64,000 nucleotides of DNA from Guptibacillus hwajinpoensis. GTDB taxonomy: Bacteria; Bacillota; Bacilli; Bacillales; Guptibacillaceae. Positions 56,887 through 64,000 of this stretch are shown in pieces (the stretch's first letter is position 1; each line of letters begins with the position of its first letter). The position numbers were made by a program, and so were the translations under genes. The stretch spans positions 1,025,734 to 1,089,733 of the forward strand of contig NZ_LELK01000001.1 in the NCBI RefSeq assembly GCF_001039475.1, read 5' to 3'. Below the pieces are notes generated by a model, which was not told where the DNA came from, did not search any database, and saw only the letters and a list, made by a program, of their open reading frames with translations.

Positions 56887-56980
56887 CAAACATCACCTTC
56901 CATCTCAATAGTTAACATAATATAGTTATGGTTGTCTTTGTTTCTCTTTGTATCATTGTCTAAAATCTACCGCTCTATAT

Positions 56981-57065
56981 TTGGTTCATTCGAGTGAAAC
57001 CTTAGTTTCACTCGCCTTTCAGCTCTGCTGAAAGGTCTCTGACTCTCGCAGCGAAAATGAGCCAA
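56981..57065. repeat. cloverleaf-like palindromic element upstream of coaBC
   Basis: A ten-base-pair closing stem (TTGGTTCATT 56981-56990 with AATGAGCCAA 57056-57065, one G-T pair) encloses two perfect adjacent hairpins: CGAGTGAAAC/GTTTCACTCG (56991-57014) and CCTTTCAGC/GCTGAAAGG (57015-57035). A 20-base single-stranded stretch follows. It is not a tRNA. No T run follows, so it is not a normal terminator. Confidence 0.68.
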
Positions 57066-57094
57066 AAATAAACGTGGCGCAAAGTAAGAAAAAA

Positions 57095-57122
57095 ATAACA
57101 ACCTATTCACATAGGTTGTTAC
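57095..57122 (-). terminator. intrinsic terminator after rpoZ
   Basis: Perfect stem AACAACCTAT with ATAGGTTGTT (loop GTGA) followed on the minus strand by seven T. It lies eight bases after the rpoZ stop. Confidence 0.9.
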
Positions 57123-57129
57123 TAGAGCA

Positions 57130-57336
57130 TCAATCTTCTATCATTCCGTCAGCAAGTAGCTTGCCGTCCATTACTTCTTCAAGTGCTTTACCAACAGCTT
57201 TAACCGACTTTGGACGATCTACATAAACGTTACCAGTCTGCTGAATAACGCGTGCTCGCTTAGCCGAAAGCGTTGCTAGTGTGTACTTTGAATCAATTCT
57301 GTCCATAAGTGAATCAATCGATGGATATAAAATCAT
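57130..57336 (-). CDS. rpoZ: DNA-directed RNA polymerase omega subunit
   Basis: Small RNA polymerase subunit that helps beta' folding. 68 residues. It begins [20 protein letters not shown] and has the family signature [13 protein letters not shown], then KSVGKAL-type [15 protein letters not shown]. The ATG at 57336 is two bases after the gmk stop, with GGAGG seven bases upstream. Normal Bacillus position. Confidence 0.96.
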   Translation of the reverse strand: MILYPSIDSLMDRIDSKYTLATLSAKRARVIQQTGNVYVDRPKSVKAVGKALEEVMDGKLLADGMIED

Positions 57337-57338
57337 AA

Positions 57339-57950
57339 TTAAACCTCCGTTACATTCTTATATTTATGTGCAAGGCGATCACGTCTTAGGTGCTCTGCTG
57401 TAATGATAGCATGAATTCGCTCGCAAGCTAACTCAACTTGATCATTTTCGACGATATAGTCATATTGATCAATTAATTCAATCTCATCCTTCGCTACACC
57501 CATGCGGTTATCAATCAAATCAGTTGATTCTGTTCCGCGATTAACGATGCGGTTCCGAAGTTCCGAAAGACTTGGTGGCATTAAGAAAATAAATGCTCCT
57601 TCAGGAAAATGCTTTCTTACTTGCTTAGCTCCCTGTACTTCAATTTCTAGAAGAACATCTTTCCCTGATTGCAGTGTTTCTTCCACATAATCAACCGGGG
57701 TGCCATAGTAATTTCCTACGTAATGAGCGTATTCGAGTAGTTTATTATTTTCAATCATATTTTCAAATTCTTCATGTGATTTAAAAAAGTAATCTACTCC
57801 ATTAACCTCACCTTCACGAGGTTTACGGGTTGTGACAGAGATTGAATACTGTACTTCCTCCGCGTTCTGCATAAAAGCTTTTCTTACCGTTCCTTTTCCA
57901 ACTCCTGAAGGGCCAGAAAGAACAATTAATAATCCACGTTCTTTTTCCAT
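57339..57950 (-). CDS. gmk: guanylate kinase
   Basis: Converts GMP to GDP. The P loop is [23 protein letters not shown] binding uses [21 protein letters not shown]. The lid region has [17 protein letters not shown] and [14 protein letters not shown]. The ATG at 57950 ([13 protein letters not shown]) is chosen because GGAGG lies five bases upstream, giving 203 residues; the frame is open further into remA. (p)ppGpp inhibits Bacillus Gmk. Confidence 0.96.
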   Translation of the reverse strand: MEKERGLLIVLSGPSGVGKGTVRKAFMQNAEEVQYSISVTTRKPREGEVNGVDYFFKSHEEFENMIENNKLLEYAHYVGNYYGTPVDYVEETLQSGKDVLLEIEVQGAKQVRKHFPEGAFIFLMPPSLSELRNRIVNRGTESTDLIDNRMGVAKDEIELIDQYDYIVENDQVELACERIHAIITAEHLRRDRLAHKYKNVTEV

Positions 57951-57972
57951 ACTAACCTCCACTTTATCGATC

Positions 57973-58233
57973 TTACTCGTCTGATAGCTCATCTTTAGTA
58001 CCAAGACGTTGAGCTACTGTTTCAGGCTGAACAGCTGAAAGAATAACATGATCACTGTCAGAGATAATAACAGCGCGTGTTCTTCGTCCATACGTTGCAT
58101 CTACAAGCATATTGCGATCTCTCGCAACTGTAATGATTCGTTTAATTGGTGCCGACTCTGGACTAACAATAGAGACAATTCGATTTGCATTAACAATGTT
58201 CCCAAATCCGATATTAATTAATTTAATACTCAT
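57973..58233 (-). CDS. remA: extracellular matrix regulator RemA
   Basis: DNA-binding activator of biofilm-matrix and osmoprotection genes in B. subtilis (YlzA). 86 residues; it begins [22 protein letters not shown], then [27 protein letters not shown]. The ATG at 58233 follows GGGAGG. It lies between yloC and gmk, the conserved position. Whether matrix operons exist in this organism cannot be told from the window. Confidence 0.95.
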   Translation of the reverse strand: MSIKLINIGFGNIVNANRIVSIVSPESAPIKRIITVARDRNMLVDATYGRRTRAVIISDSDHVILSAVQPETVAQRLGTKDELSDE

Positions 58234-58302
58234 GGTCTTTCCTCCCGGGAATCTCGATTCTATTTTTACACCAGTAAGGTGATTTTAAACAAGTCGCACA
58301 GT

Positions 58303-59181
58303 CTATTCAATATTTTGAACCTGCTCACGGATCTTTTCCACTTCGCTCTTAAGATCAACCACGTGCTGGCTAATCTTATGGTGTGAAGACTTGGAACCGA
58401 TCGTATTCAGCTCCCGATTAATTTCCTGTACTAAGAAATCAAGCTTCCTTCCTACGACACCATCATTATCAAGAATATCATGGAATTGTGCTAGATGACT
58501 ACGTAGCCTAGTGATTTCTTCGTCTACGCTTGCTTTATCAGCAAGAAGAGCAACTTCAGTTAAAATACGCCCTTCATCGACAGACTCGAGTTCACTAAAT
58601 CCTTCTAATCGACTACGAATTCTCTTCTCAAAGGATTCCGTTACTTCATGTGAAAGTTCCGAGATGGATAAGATGCCTTCTTGCAGTCGTGATAACTTCT
58701 CACGAATATCCTGGTCGAGGGCTTCACCTTCTTTACATCTCATCTTAACTAGAGCCTCTAGGGCTTCACTAAGCGTACGAAAAATCACGTCTTCAAATTG
58801 TTCAACATTACTTTCAGTCACCTGCACTTGAATCACATCCTGCAGTTGAAGAAATTGTGAGGTAGTAAAGTCATCCGTTAAGCTATAGCGATCCTTAGCT
58901 TGTTTTACTATTGTTATGTACTGATCAAACAACTCCCAATCTACCGTCACTTTCTTCGAGTTAAACCCAGTGCCTTCTATTGTTACATACAAGTCGACTT
59001 TCCCGCGTAATAGGTGGCTTTGGATTGCTCTTTTTATATCTCCTTCTAAAGACAGTAGCGCTTTAGGCATGCGAAATGAGCCATCGAAGTATCGATGATT
59101 CACGGATTTTATTTCGATAGTTAGTTGAACATCGTTGTGTTCATAAGATGCCCTTCCATATCCAGTCATACTTTTAATCAT
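58303..59181 (-). CDS. yloC: YicC/YloC family endoribonuclease
   Basis: Member of the YicC family, recently shown in E. coli and B. subtilis to be an endoribonuclease. It begins MIKSMTGYGRASYEHND and has SVNHRYFDGSFRMPKALLSLE. The C-terminal half carries DEEITRLRSHLAQF and LDFLVQEINRELNTIGSKS. The ATG at 59181 is chosen by the family N terminus, although its ribosome-binding site is weak (GGATGTGAT). 292 residues. Between yloB and remA. Confidence 0.93.
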   Translation of the reverse strand: MIKSMTGYGRASYEHNDVQLTIEIKSVNHRYFDGSFRMPKALLSLEGDIKRAIQSHLLRGKVDLYVTIEGTGFNSKKVTVDWELFDQYITIVKQAKDRYSLTDDFTTSQFLQLQDVIQVQVTESNVEQFEDVIFRTLSEALEALVKMRCKEGEALDQDIREKLSRLQEGILSISELSHEVTESFEKRIRSRLEGFSELESVDEGRILTEVALLADKASVDEEITRLRSHLAQFHDILDNDGVVGRKLDFLVQEINRELNTIGSKSSHHKISQHVVDLKSEVEKIREQVQNIE

Positions 59182-59275
59182 TTTATCACATCCAATTGCT
59201 ATTCTAACCAATTGTACCACTTCATCAAACTGAAACAAAGGGATATCTTTCTTTAGACTAAGCGGTCACATGGAA

Positions 59276-59305
59276 AAGCAGAGGATCTTTTTCATCCTCT
59301 GCTCA
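59276..59305 (-). terminator. intrinsic terminator after yloB
   Basis: Stem GAGCAGAGGAT with ATCCTCTGCTT on the minus strand followed by TTTCC. It overlaps the yloB stop codon. Confidence 0.8.
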
Positions 59306-61985
59306 AACGATGTTTTCTCTTAAATACGGCTGATCCTGCTAGAAGAAACGTTGGGATACAAGAGAAAACAATAATTAACATCCATTCTCTCATAGAGAGG
59401 TACGTAGTATGGAAGATAGGTTGAAGTGGTTCATAATAAATAACGGCGAGCAGTAATCCTACAGAAGAAAGCACCGCTAGAACGAGGGCTTTGTTCTCAA
59501 AAGGATTTCGATGAAAGACAGACCGTTCACTTCTGCAGTCAAAGACGTGAATTAACTGAGCAAGTACAAGAGTCGAAAATGCGACTGTTTGAGCTTTAAC
59601 CAAATCATCTGGATTCTCACCATAGCAAATCATAAACGCTGCTAGTGTACACACTCCTATCATAATACCTCGTGAAATAATTTTCCATCCAAGGCCTCTA
59701 GCAAATACACCTTCTTTTGGTTTACGTGGATCTCTTCTCATAACGTTTCCTTCAGCTGGGTCAAGCCCGAGCGCCATAGCTGGAAGTCCATCTGTCACAA
59801 GGTTCACCCAGAGAATTTGGATAGGTACAAGCGGGAGTGGGAGCATTAACAGAATGGCAAACAGCATCACTAGTATCTCACCTACATTTGAAGCGAGCAG
59901 GTAACGAATAAATTTCCTTATATTTTCATAGATGTTTCGCCCTTCTTCGACTGCTGCTCGAATTGTAGCGAAATTATCATCACTAAGGATCAGAGAGGAA
60001 GCTTCTTTTGATACATCCGTGCCAGACTGCCCCATCGAAATTCCAATATTTGATGCTTTAATGGCTGGTGCATCATTTACGCCATCACCAGTCATTGCAA
60101 CAATATGTCCTCTATTTTGGAGAGCTTTGACAATCTTTAATTTGTGTTCAGGTGACACTCTAGCAAATACATAAATCTCTTCCACCTGACTCTCAAGCTC
60201 TTCAACTGTCATGGAGGAAAGTTTATTTCCTTCTATCACTCTCCCACCTTCAGGAAGAATACCTAGATCAAGAGCTATCGCTGTCGCTGTTGTCACGTGA
60301 TCTCCTGTAATCATGATTGTTTTAATGCCGGCTGTTTTACAGTCAGCTACAGCTTGCTTAACTTCTTCTCTCGGTGGATCGATCATCCCTTCTAAACCAA
60401 CAAAAGTTAATCTCGATTCAGCTTGTACGCTGTGAAGCATCTTTTCTTCATTCTGGATCGGTTTAAATGCCACAGCAATCGTTCTGAGAGCAGATTCTCC
60501 AAAGTTGGTAAGCTGCTCTTGTATTTGCCGCTCGTAGCTTTTACGAAGAGGTGCTTTCTTCTCGTTCCAAAGAAGAGATTCACATTGTTTAAGAACGATA
60601 TCTGGAGCCCCTTTTGCAATTACATACCTTTTTCCAAGTGTGTCTTCCACAATCATACTCATCATTTTTCGATTCGAGTCAAAAGGGAACTCTTGAATGA
60701 TTTTAAATTCTTCTTCCCTTACTTCATCTGTCAATCCAGCCTTCATCGCAGCAGCAACGAGAGCGCCTTCTGTTGGATCACCGTCTAATACATAGTCACC
60801 TTTCTGTTCAACAATTCTTGCATTGCTACAAAGGAGACCAAATGTTAGAAGCTGTTTTAATGAACGTTCTTCATCTGAATAGACGCGCGTATTCCCCTTA
60901 AAAAAATCTCCGTATGGCTCGTAACCTGATCCAGTGACGTCCCACGTTTCACCACCTGCCCATAGCTTCGTTACCATCATTTTGTTCTGAGTTAATGTAC
61001 CGGTTTTGTCTGAACAGATCACCGTCGCACAGCCTAGTGTTTCTACTGATGGGAGCTTTCTTACAATCGCTTTCCGCTTACTCATCTTTTGCATTCCGAT
61101 CGCGAGCGCAATCGTTACGATCGCGGGTAACCCTTCAGGAATCGCTGCAACAGCGAGTGACACTCCCGCTAAGAACATGCTATATACATCACGCCCCTGA
61201 ATAATACCAAGCACTACGACTAACGCGGTTAATAATAATGCCGCAGCTATAAGAATTTTACCTAGCTGCTCAAGACGATGCTGTAATGGAGTCTCCATCG
61301 TATCTGCCGATTGAATCAAATGGGCAATCTTTCCCATCTCCGTTTTCATGCCGGTTGCAGTTACAATAGCCGTTCCTTTTCCCTTCGTTACAAGGGTCCC
61401 CATAAATCCCATGTTATGTTGATCACCCGGTCCTAGGTGATCATCTCCTATCGGTTCTGGGTGTTTATTTACTGGTAAAGACTCACCTGTAAGAGCGGAC
61501 TCCTCAATTAATAAATCCTGACATGTAAGGAAGCGTACATCCGCTCCAATACGGTCTCCACTTTCAATCCTTACTACGTCACCAATGACAGCTTCTTTTG
61601 CGGGTACTGTGATCCACTGAGCATTTCGCAATACTTTCATTTTGGGTGAGGATAATTGTTTCAGCGCTTGTAGTGACTTTTCAGCTTTACGTTCTTGTAC
61701 GAATCCGAGCACTCCATTCACAAGAATAATTAGAATGATCGCAATCGCATCCAGGTATTCCCCAAGCAAACCTGAAATAAGCGTTGCTGCTAGCAATACA
61801 ACAACCATGAAATCCTTAAACTGTGCTAGAAACATTAGAATCATCGACGGTCGTTCTGCCTCGTCCAATTGATTTGGTCCAAAGACCTTTCTTCTCTTGA
61901 CCGCCTCGTCTGAACGTATGCCATTCTCACGATCTGTTTCTAATTCTTCGGCTACTTCCTTTGTCGTCATGTTATACCAGTTCAT
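59292..61985 (-). CDS. yloB: P-type calcium-translocating ATPase
   Basis: SERCA-like P2A ATPase that exports Ca2+ (YloB in B. subtilis, linked to spores). It has about ten hydrophobic segments. Ion-site residues sit in VAAIPEGLPAIVTIALA. The phosphorylation motif is ICSDKTGTLTQN, the actuator loop is ALTGESLPV, and the hinge is MTGDGVNDAPAIKAS. 897 residues, full length. The ATG at 61985 follows GGGGTG. Divergent from rqcH. Confidence 0.94.
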   Translation of the reverse strand: MNWYNMTTKEVAEELETDRENGIRSDEAVKRRKVFGPNQLDEAERPSMILMFLAQFKDFMVVVLLAATLISGLLGEYLDAIAIILIILVNGVLGFVQERKAEKSLQALKQLSSPKMKVLRNAQWITVPAKEAVIGDVVRIESGDRIGADVRFLTCQDLLIEESALTGESLPVNKHPEPIGDDHLGPGDQHNMGFMGTLVTKGKGTAIVTATGMKTEMGKIAHLIQSADTMETPLQHRLEQLGKILIAAALLLTALVVVLGIIQGRDVYSMFLAGVSLAVAAIPEGLPAIVTIALAIGMQKMSKRKAIVRKLPSVETLGCATVICSDKTGTLTQNKMMVTKLWAGGETWDVTGSGYEPYGDFFKGNTRVYSDEERSLKQLLTFGLLCSNARIVEQKGDYVLDGDPTEGALVAAAMKAGLTDEVREEEFKIIQEFPFDSNRKMMSMIVEDTLGKRYVIAKGAPDIVLKQCESLLWNEKKAPLRKSYERQIQEQLTNFGESALRTIAVAFKPIQNEEKMLHSVQAESRLTFVGLEGMIDPPREEVKQAVADCKTAGIKTIMITGDHVTTATAIALDLGILPEGGRVIEGNKLSSMTVEELESQVEEIYVFARVSPEHKLKIVKALQNRGHIVAMTGDGVNDAPAIKASNIGISMGQSGTDVSKEASSLILSDDNFATIRAAVEEGRNIYENIRKFIRYLLASNVGEILVMLFAILLMLPLPLVPIQILWVNLVTDGLPAMALGLDPAEGNVMRRDPRKPKEGVFARGLGWKIISRGIMIGVCTLAAFMICYGENPDDLVKAQTVAFSTLVLAQLIHVFDCRSERSVFHRNPFENKALVLAVLSSVGLLLAVIYYEPLQPIFHTTYLSMREWMLIIVFSCIPTFLLAGSAVFKRKHRLSRG

Positions 61986-62033
61986 GAATTACACCCCGAT
62001 CCTGCACGTTATCTCGCTTTTAGTTCATCTATA

Positions 62034-62062
62034 TTCAGACAAGCTTAAAAAAATGCTATACT
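62034..62062 (+). promoter_or_regulatory. sigma-A promoter of rqcH
   Basis: -35 TTCAGA (62034-62039) and -10 TATACT (62057-62062) with a 17-base spacer, 39 bases before the ATG. Confidence 0.6.
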
Positions 62063-62100
62063 AAGAACGATGTCTATTGATAGGAATGTAGGTGAACAAT

Positions 62101-63798
62101 ATGTCTTTTGACGGAATGGTTATGAGAGCCGTTGCACACGAAACAAATGAATTGTTAAAAGGTGGACGAGTGACGAAAATCTATCAGCCTTATGGGACTG
62201 ATTTATTGCTCGTCATTCGCTCTGGAGGAAAAAACCATCAGTTCCTTCTTTCAGCAAATCCATCTTATGCAAGAATACAAATAACGAAGGAATCCTATGC
62301 AAACCCGAAGGAACCTCCAATGTTTTGCATGCTCCTTAGAAAACATCTTGAAGGAAGCATTATTGAAGAAATCAAACAAATCGATAACGAACGAATTATT
62401 CATGTGACGTTTAAAGCTCGCAATGATTTAGGCGATTTAACGACAAGAACATTGGTCGCTGAAATTATGGGTCGTCATAGTAACGTTATTCTATTAAATG
62501 AATCAAACATGATCCTTGATAGCATTAAACATCTTTCTCCATCTGTTAACCGACATAGGACAGTGCTTCCTGGACAGGACTATGTCTCGCCACCAGCACA
62601 GAATAAAGTATCACCATTCGGATTAAGTACAGATGACTTTCTAAGACAGATTGACTTTAATGCCGGTAAACTTAGTAAGCAACTTGTCCAAGCATTTGGA
62701 GGGGTGTCACCACTTATTGCGAATGAAGTAATTCATCGAGCCGGTCTTGCAAATCGCACTACACTTCCACAAGCCTTTTTCGATGTGTTCAATCAGCTAG
62801 GTGATCACCACTACACGCCACAAATGGTAACTGCGTCGAAAGAATATTTCTCTGTTGTGCCACTAACGCATTTAAGCGGCGAGTCACGTACGTTCGACTC
62901 AAGCAGTGAACTTCTTGATCGCTTTTATTACGGCAAAGCTGATCGCGATCGTGTGAAACAACAGTCGAATGACCTTGAACGTTTTCTTTCGAATGAACTA
63001 AAGAAAAATGAGAAGAAAATCGAAAAGTTGTCACGCACTATTAAACAGGCACAGGAAGCAGATACATTCCAATTGCTCGGTGAGCTTTTAACTGCGAACA
63101 TGCATATGGTAAAACGCGGTGATAAACAGGTGTCCGTACAGAACTATTATGATGAAGATGGTGGAATGATTGAGATTGAATTAAATCCTCAAAAATCACC
63201 ATCTGAAAATGCTCAAGCTTATTTTAAGAAGTACAACAAAGCGAAGAATTCCATCTCTGTACTAGAAGAACAAATTGAAATGGCTCATCAAGAAATTGCT
63301 TACCTTGACCAGCTTATTCAGCAGCTAACGGCTGCTTCTCCACGTGATATTGAAGAAATTCGCGAGGAGCTTGAAGAGGAAGGGTATATTAAGAAACGCC
63401 GCAAAAAGAAGAAATCCAAACCAACGAAACCTCAGCTCGATCTTTATGAGTCAACAGATGGAACTGAAATTCTTGTAGGGAAAAACAACAAGCAGAATGA
63501 GTATTTAACAAATAAACTCGCTGCTAGAAGTGAAACGTGGCTTCATACGAAGGATATTCCTGGGTCTCACGTTGTTATTCGAAGCAAAGAATACTCAGAA
63601 CAAACGCTGAAAGAAGCAGCGAACTTAGCAGCTTATTTCAGTAAGGCACGTGAGTCTGGTTCTGTACCGGTCGATTACACAGAAGTTCGTCACGTGAAAA
63701 AGCCTAATGGAGCAAAACCAGGGTTTGTCACATATGACCAGCAAAACACGCTCTATGTAACACCAGATCAAGATCTTATTTTCAAAATGAAAAAATAG
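62101..63798 (+). CDS. rqcH: ribosome-associated quality control factor RqcH (NEMF/FbpA family)
   Basis: Recruits tRNA-Ala to obstructed 50S subunits and drives C-terminal alanine tailing. The NFACT-N domain begins [20 protein letters not shown]. Two helix-hairpin-helix and coiled-coil regions follow (about 285-430). A basic stretch ([15 protein letters not shown]) leads into NFACT-R ([34 protein letters not shown]). ATG 62101 is chosen over the upstream GTG at 62092, which lies in the ribosome-binding site. 565 residues. Residues 97-98 read Glu-Arg, where the B. subtilis protein is recalled to have Asp-Arg. Confidence 0.95.
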   Translation: MSFDGMVMRAVAHETNELLKGGRVTKIYQPYGTDLLLVIRSGGKNHQFLLSANPSYARIQITKESYANPKEPPMFCMLLRKHLEGSIIEEIKQIDNERIIHVTFKARNDLGDLTTRTLVAEIMGRHSNVILLNESNMILDSIKHLSPSVNRHRTVLPGQDYVSPPAQNKVSPFGLSTDDFLRQIDFNAGKLSKQLVQAFGGVSPLIANEVIHRAGLANRTTLPQAFFDVFNQLGDHHYTPQMVTASKEYFSVVPLTHLSGESRTFDSSSELLDRFYYGKADRDRVKQQSNDLERFLSNELKKNEKKIEKLSRTIKQAQEADTFQLLGELLTANMHMVKRGDKQVSVQNYYDEDGGMIEIELNPQKSPSENAQAYFKKYNKAKNSISVLEEQIEMAHQEIAYLDQLIQQLTAASPRDIEEIREELEEEGYIKKRRKKKKSKPTKPQLDLYESTDGTEILVGKNNKQNEYLTNKLAARSETWLHTKDIPGSHVVIRSKEYSEQTLKEAANLAAYFSKARESGSVPVDYTEVRHVKKPNGAKPGFVTYDQQNTLYVTPDQDLIFKMKK

Positions 63799-63809
63799 CT
63801 TTTATCAAA

Positions 63810-63854
63810 GAGGGGCTTATCGCTATTGTGTAGCGATAAGCCCCTCTTTTTTAT
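63810..63854 (+). terminator. intrinsic terminator after rqcH
   Basis: A long perfect stem (AGAGGGGCTTATCGCTA with TAGCGATAAGCCCCTCT, loop about four bases) is followed by six T on the plus strand. Confidence 0.93.
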
Positions 63855-63910
63855 GTTCTTTTCGTAGATATTGTTACTATTAGAGAGAGTTAATTCTCCC
63901 AACAAAAAGA

Positions 63911-64000
63911 GGCTGTGACAAAACTAAAATACATGAAGGAAATCGCGAATATTGAATGTTAAGAGTAAGACCTTAGCGTAGCCAACATACGTAGACTCCT
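63911..64000 (+). repeat. possible 5' part of an interspersed repeat, cut by window end
   Basis: The last 90 bases are noncoding. They start with GAGGCTGTGACAAAAC and end with GTAGACTCCT, resembling the approach to the CTCCTG core of the copies at 21798 and 25840. The core would lie beyond the window, so this is tentative. Confidence 0.35.

Noticed and set aside
56981..57065. tRNA gene or tRNA-like cloverleaf
   Set aside because: The stems do not have tRNA lengths, there is no T-psi-C consensus or anticodon arm, and the third arm is unpaired.

Overview
This window is a conserved housekeeping chromosome segment from a spore-forming member of the Bacillaceae (Firmicutes), collinear with the Bacillus subtilis polC–rqcH interval. 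The diagnostic genes are spoVM (a sporulation micropeptide), codY, fapR, remA, ylxM-ffh, PASTA-type prkC with prpC, PolC-type DNA polymerase and DprA. The genus cannot be fixed from the sequence alone. Nearly all genes lie on the minus strand. The exceptions are rpmB, rqcH and a small DUF1128 gene.

Layout in transcription order (high to low coordinates). rqcH (plus strand) diverges from yloB (Ca2+ ATPase). Then follow yloC, remA, gmk, rpoZ, coaBC, priA, def, fmt and rsmB, then prpC, prkC, rsgA and rpe, then thiT-thiN and spoVM, with rpmB divergent. Next come asp23 and fakA, sdaAB-sdaAA-recG, the FapR-controlled lipid operon fapR-plsX-fabD-fabG with acpP, and rnc, DUF1128 and smc. After these are ftsY, ylxM-ffh, rpsP-khpA-ylqD-rimM-trmD, rplS, lepB, rbgA, rnhB, a small ORF, sucC-sucD, dprA, topA, trmFO, xerC, hslV-hslU and codY. 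The segment ends with rpsB-tsf, pyrH-frr, uppS, cdsA, dxr, rasP, proS and the 5' third of polC, cut by the window edge. The modules cover translation and ribosome assembly, fatty-acid and phospholipid synthesis, isoprenoid and lipid-carrier synthesis, secretion (SRP, signal peptidase, RasP), chromosome dynamics (SMC, TopA, XerC, PriA, RecG), and stationary-phase and germination control (CodY, PrkC/PrpC).

Departures from the reference order are the most informative part. The large fla/che operon that separates codY from rpsB in B. subtilis is absent. rlmN is missing between rsmB and prpC, and a short repeat remnant sits in the gap. thiT is joined to thiN with no TPP riboswitch visible. A DUF1128 gene is inserted on the opposite strand between rnc and smc.

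The intergenic spaces hold several repeat-like elements. One is a MITE-like family with imperfect 24-bp terminal inverted repeats: a full copy at 21714-21936, an internally deleted inverted copy at 25791-25925, a minimal copy at 50422-50513, and a possible relative cut by the window end. There is also a cloverleaf-like nested palindrome at 56981-57065 and a nested inverted repeat at 41741-41826. I saw no CRISPR array, prophage, transposase, rRNA or tRNA. The best candidates for under-described biology are these small structured elements and their effect on neighbouring operons.
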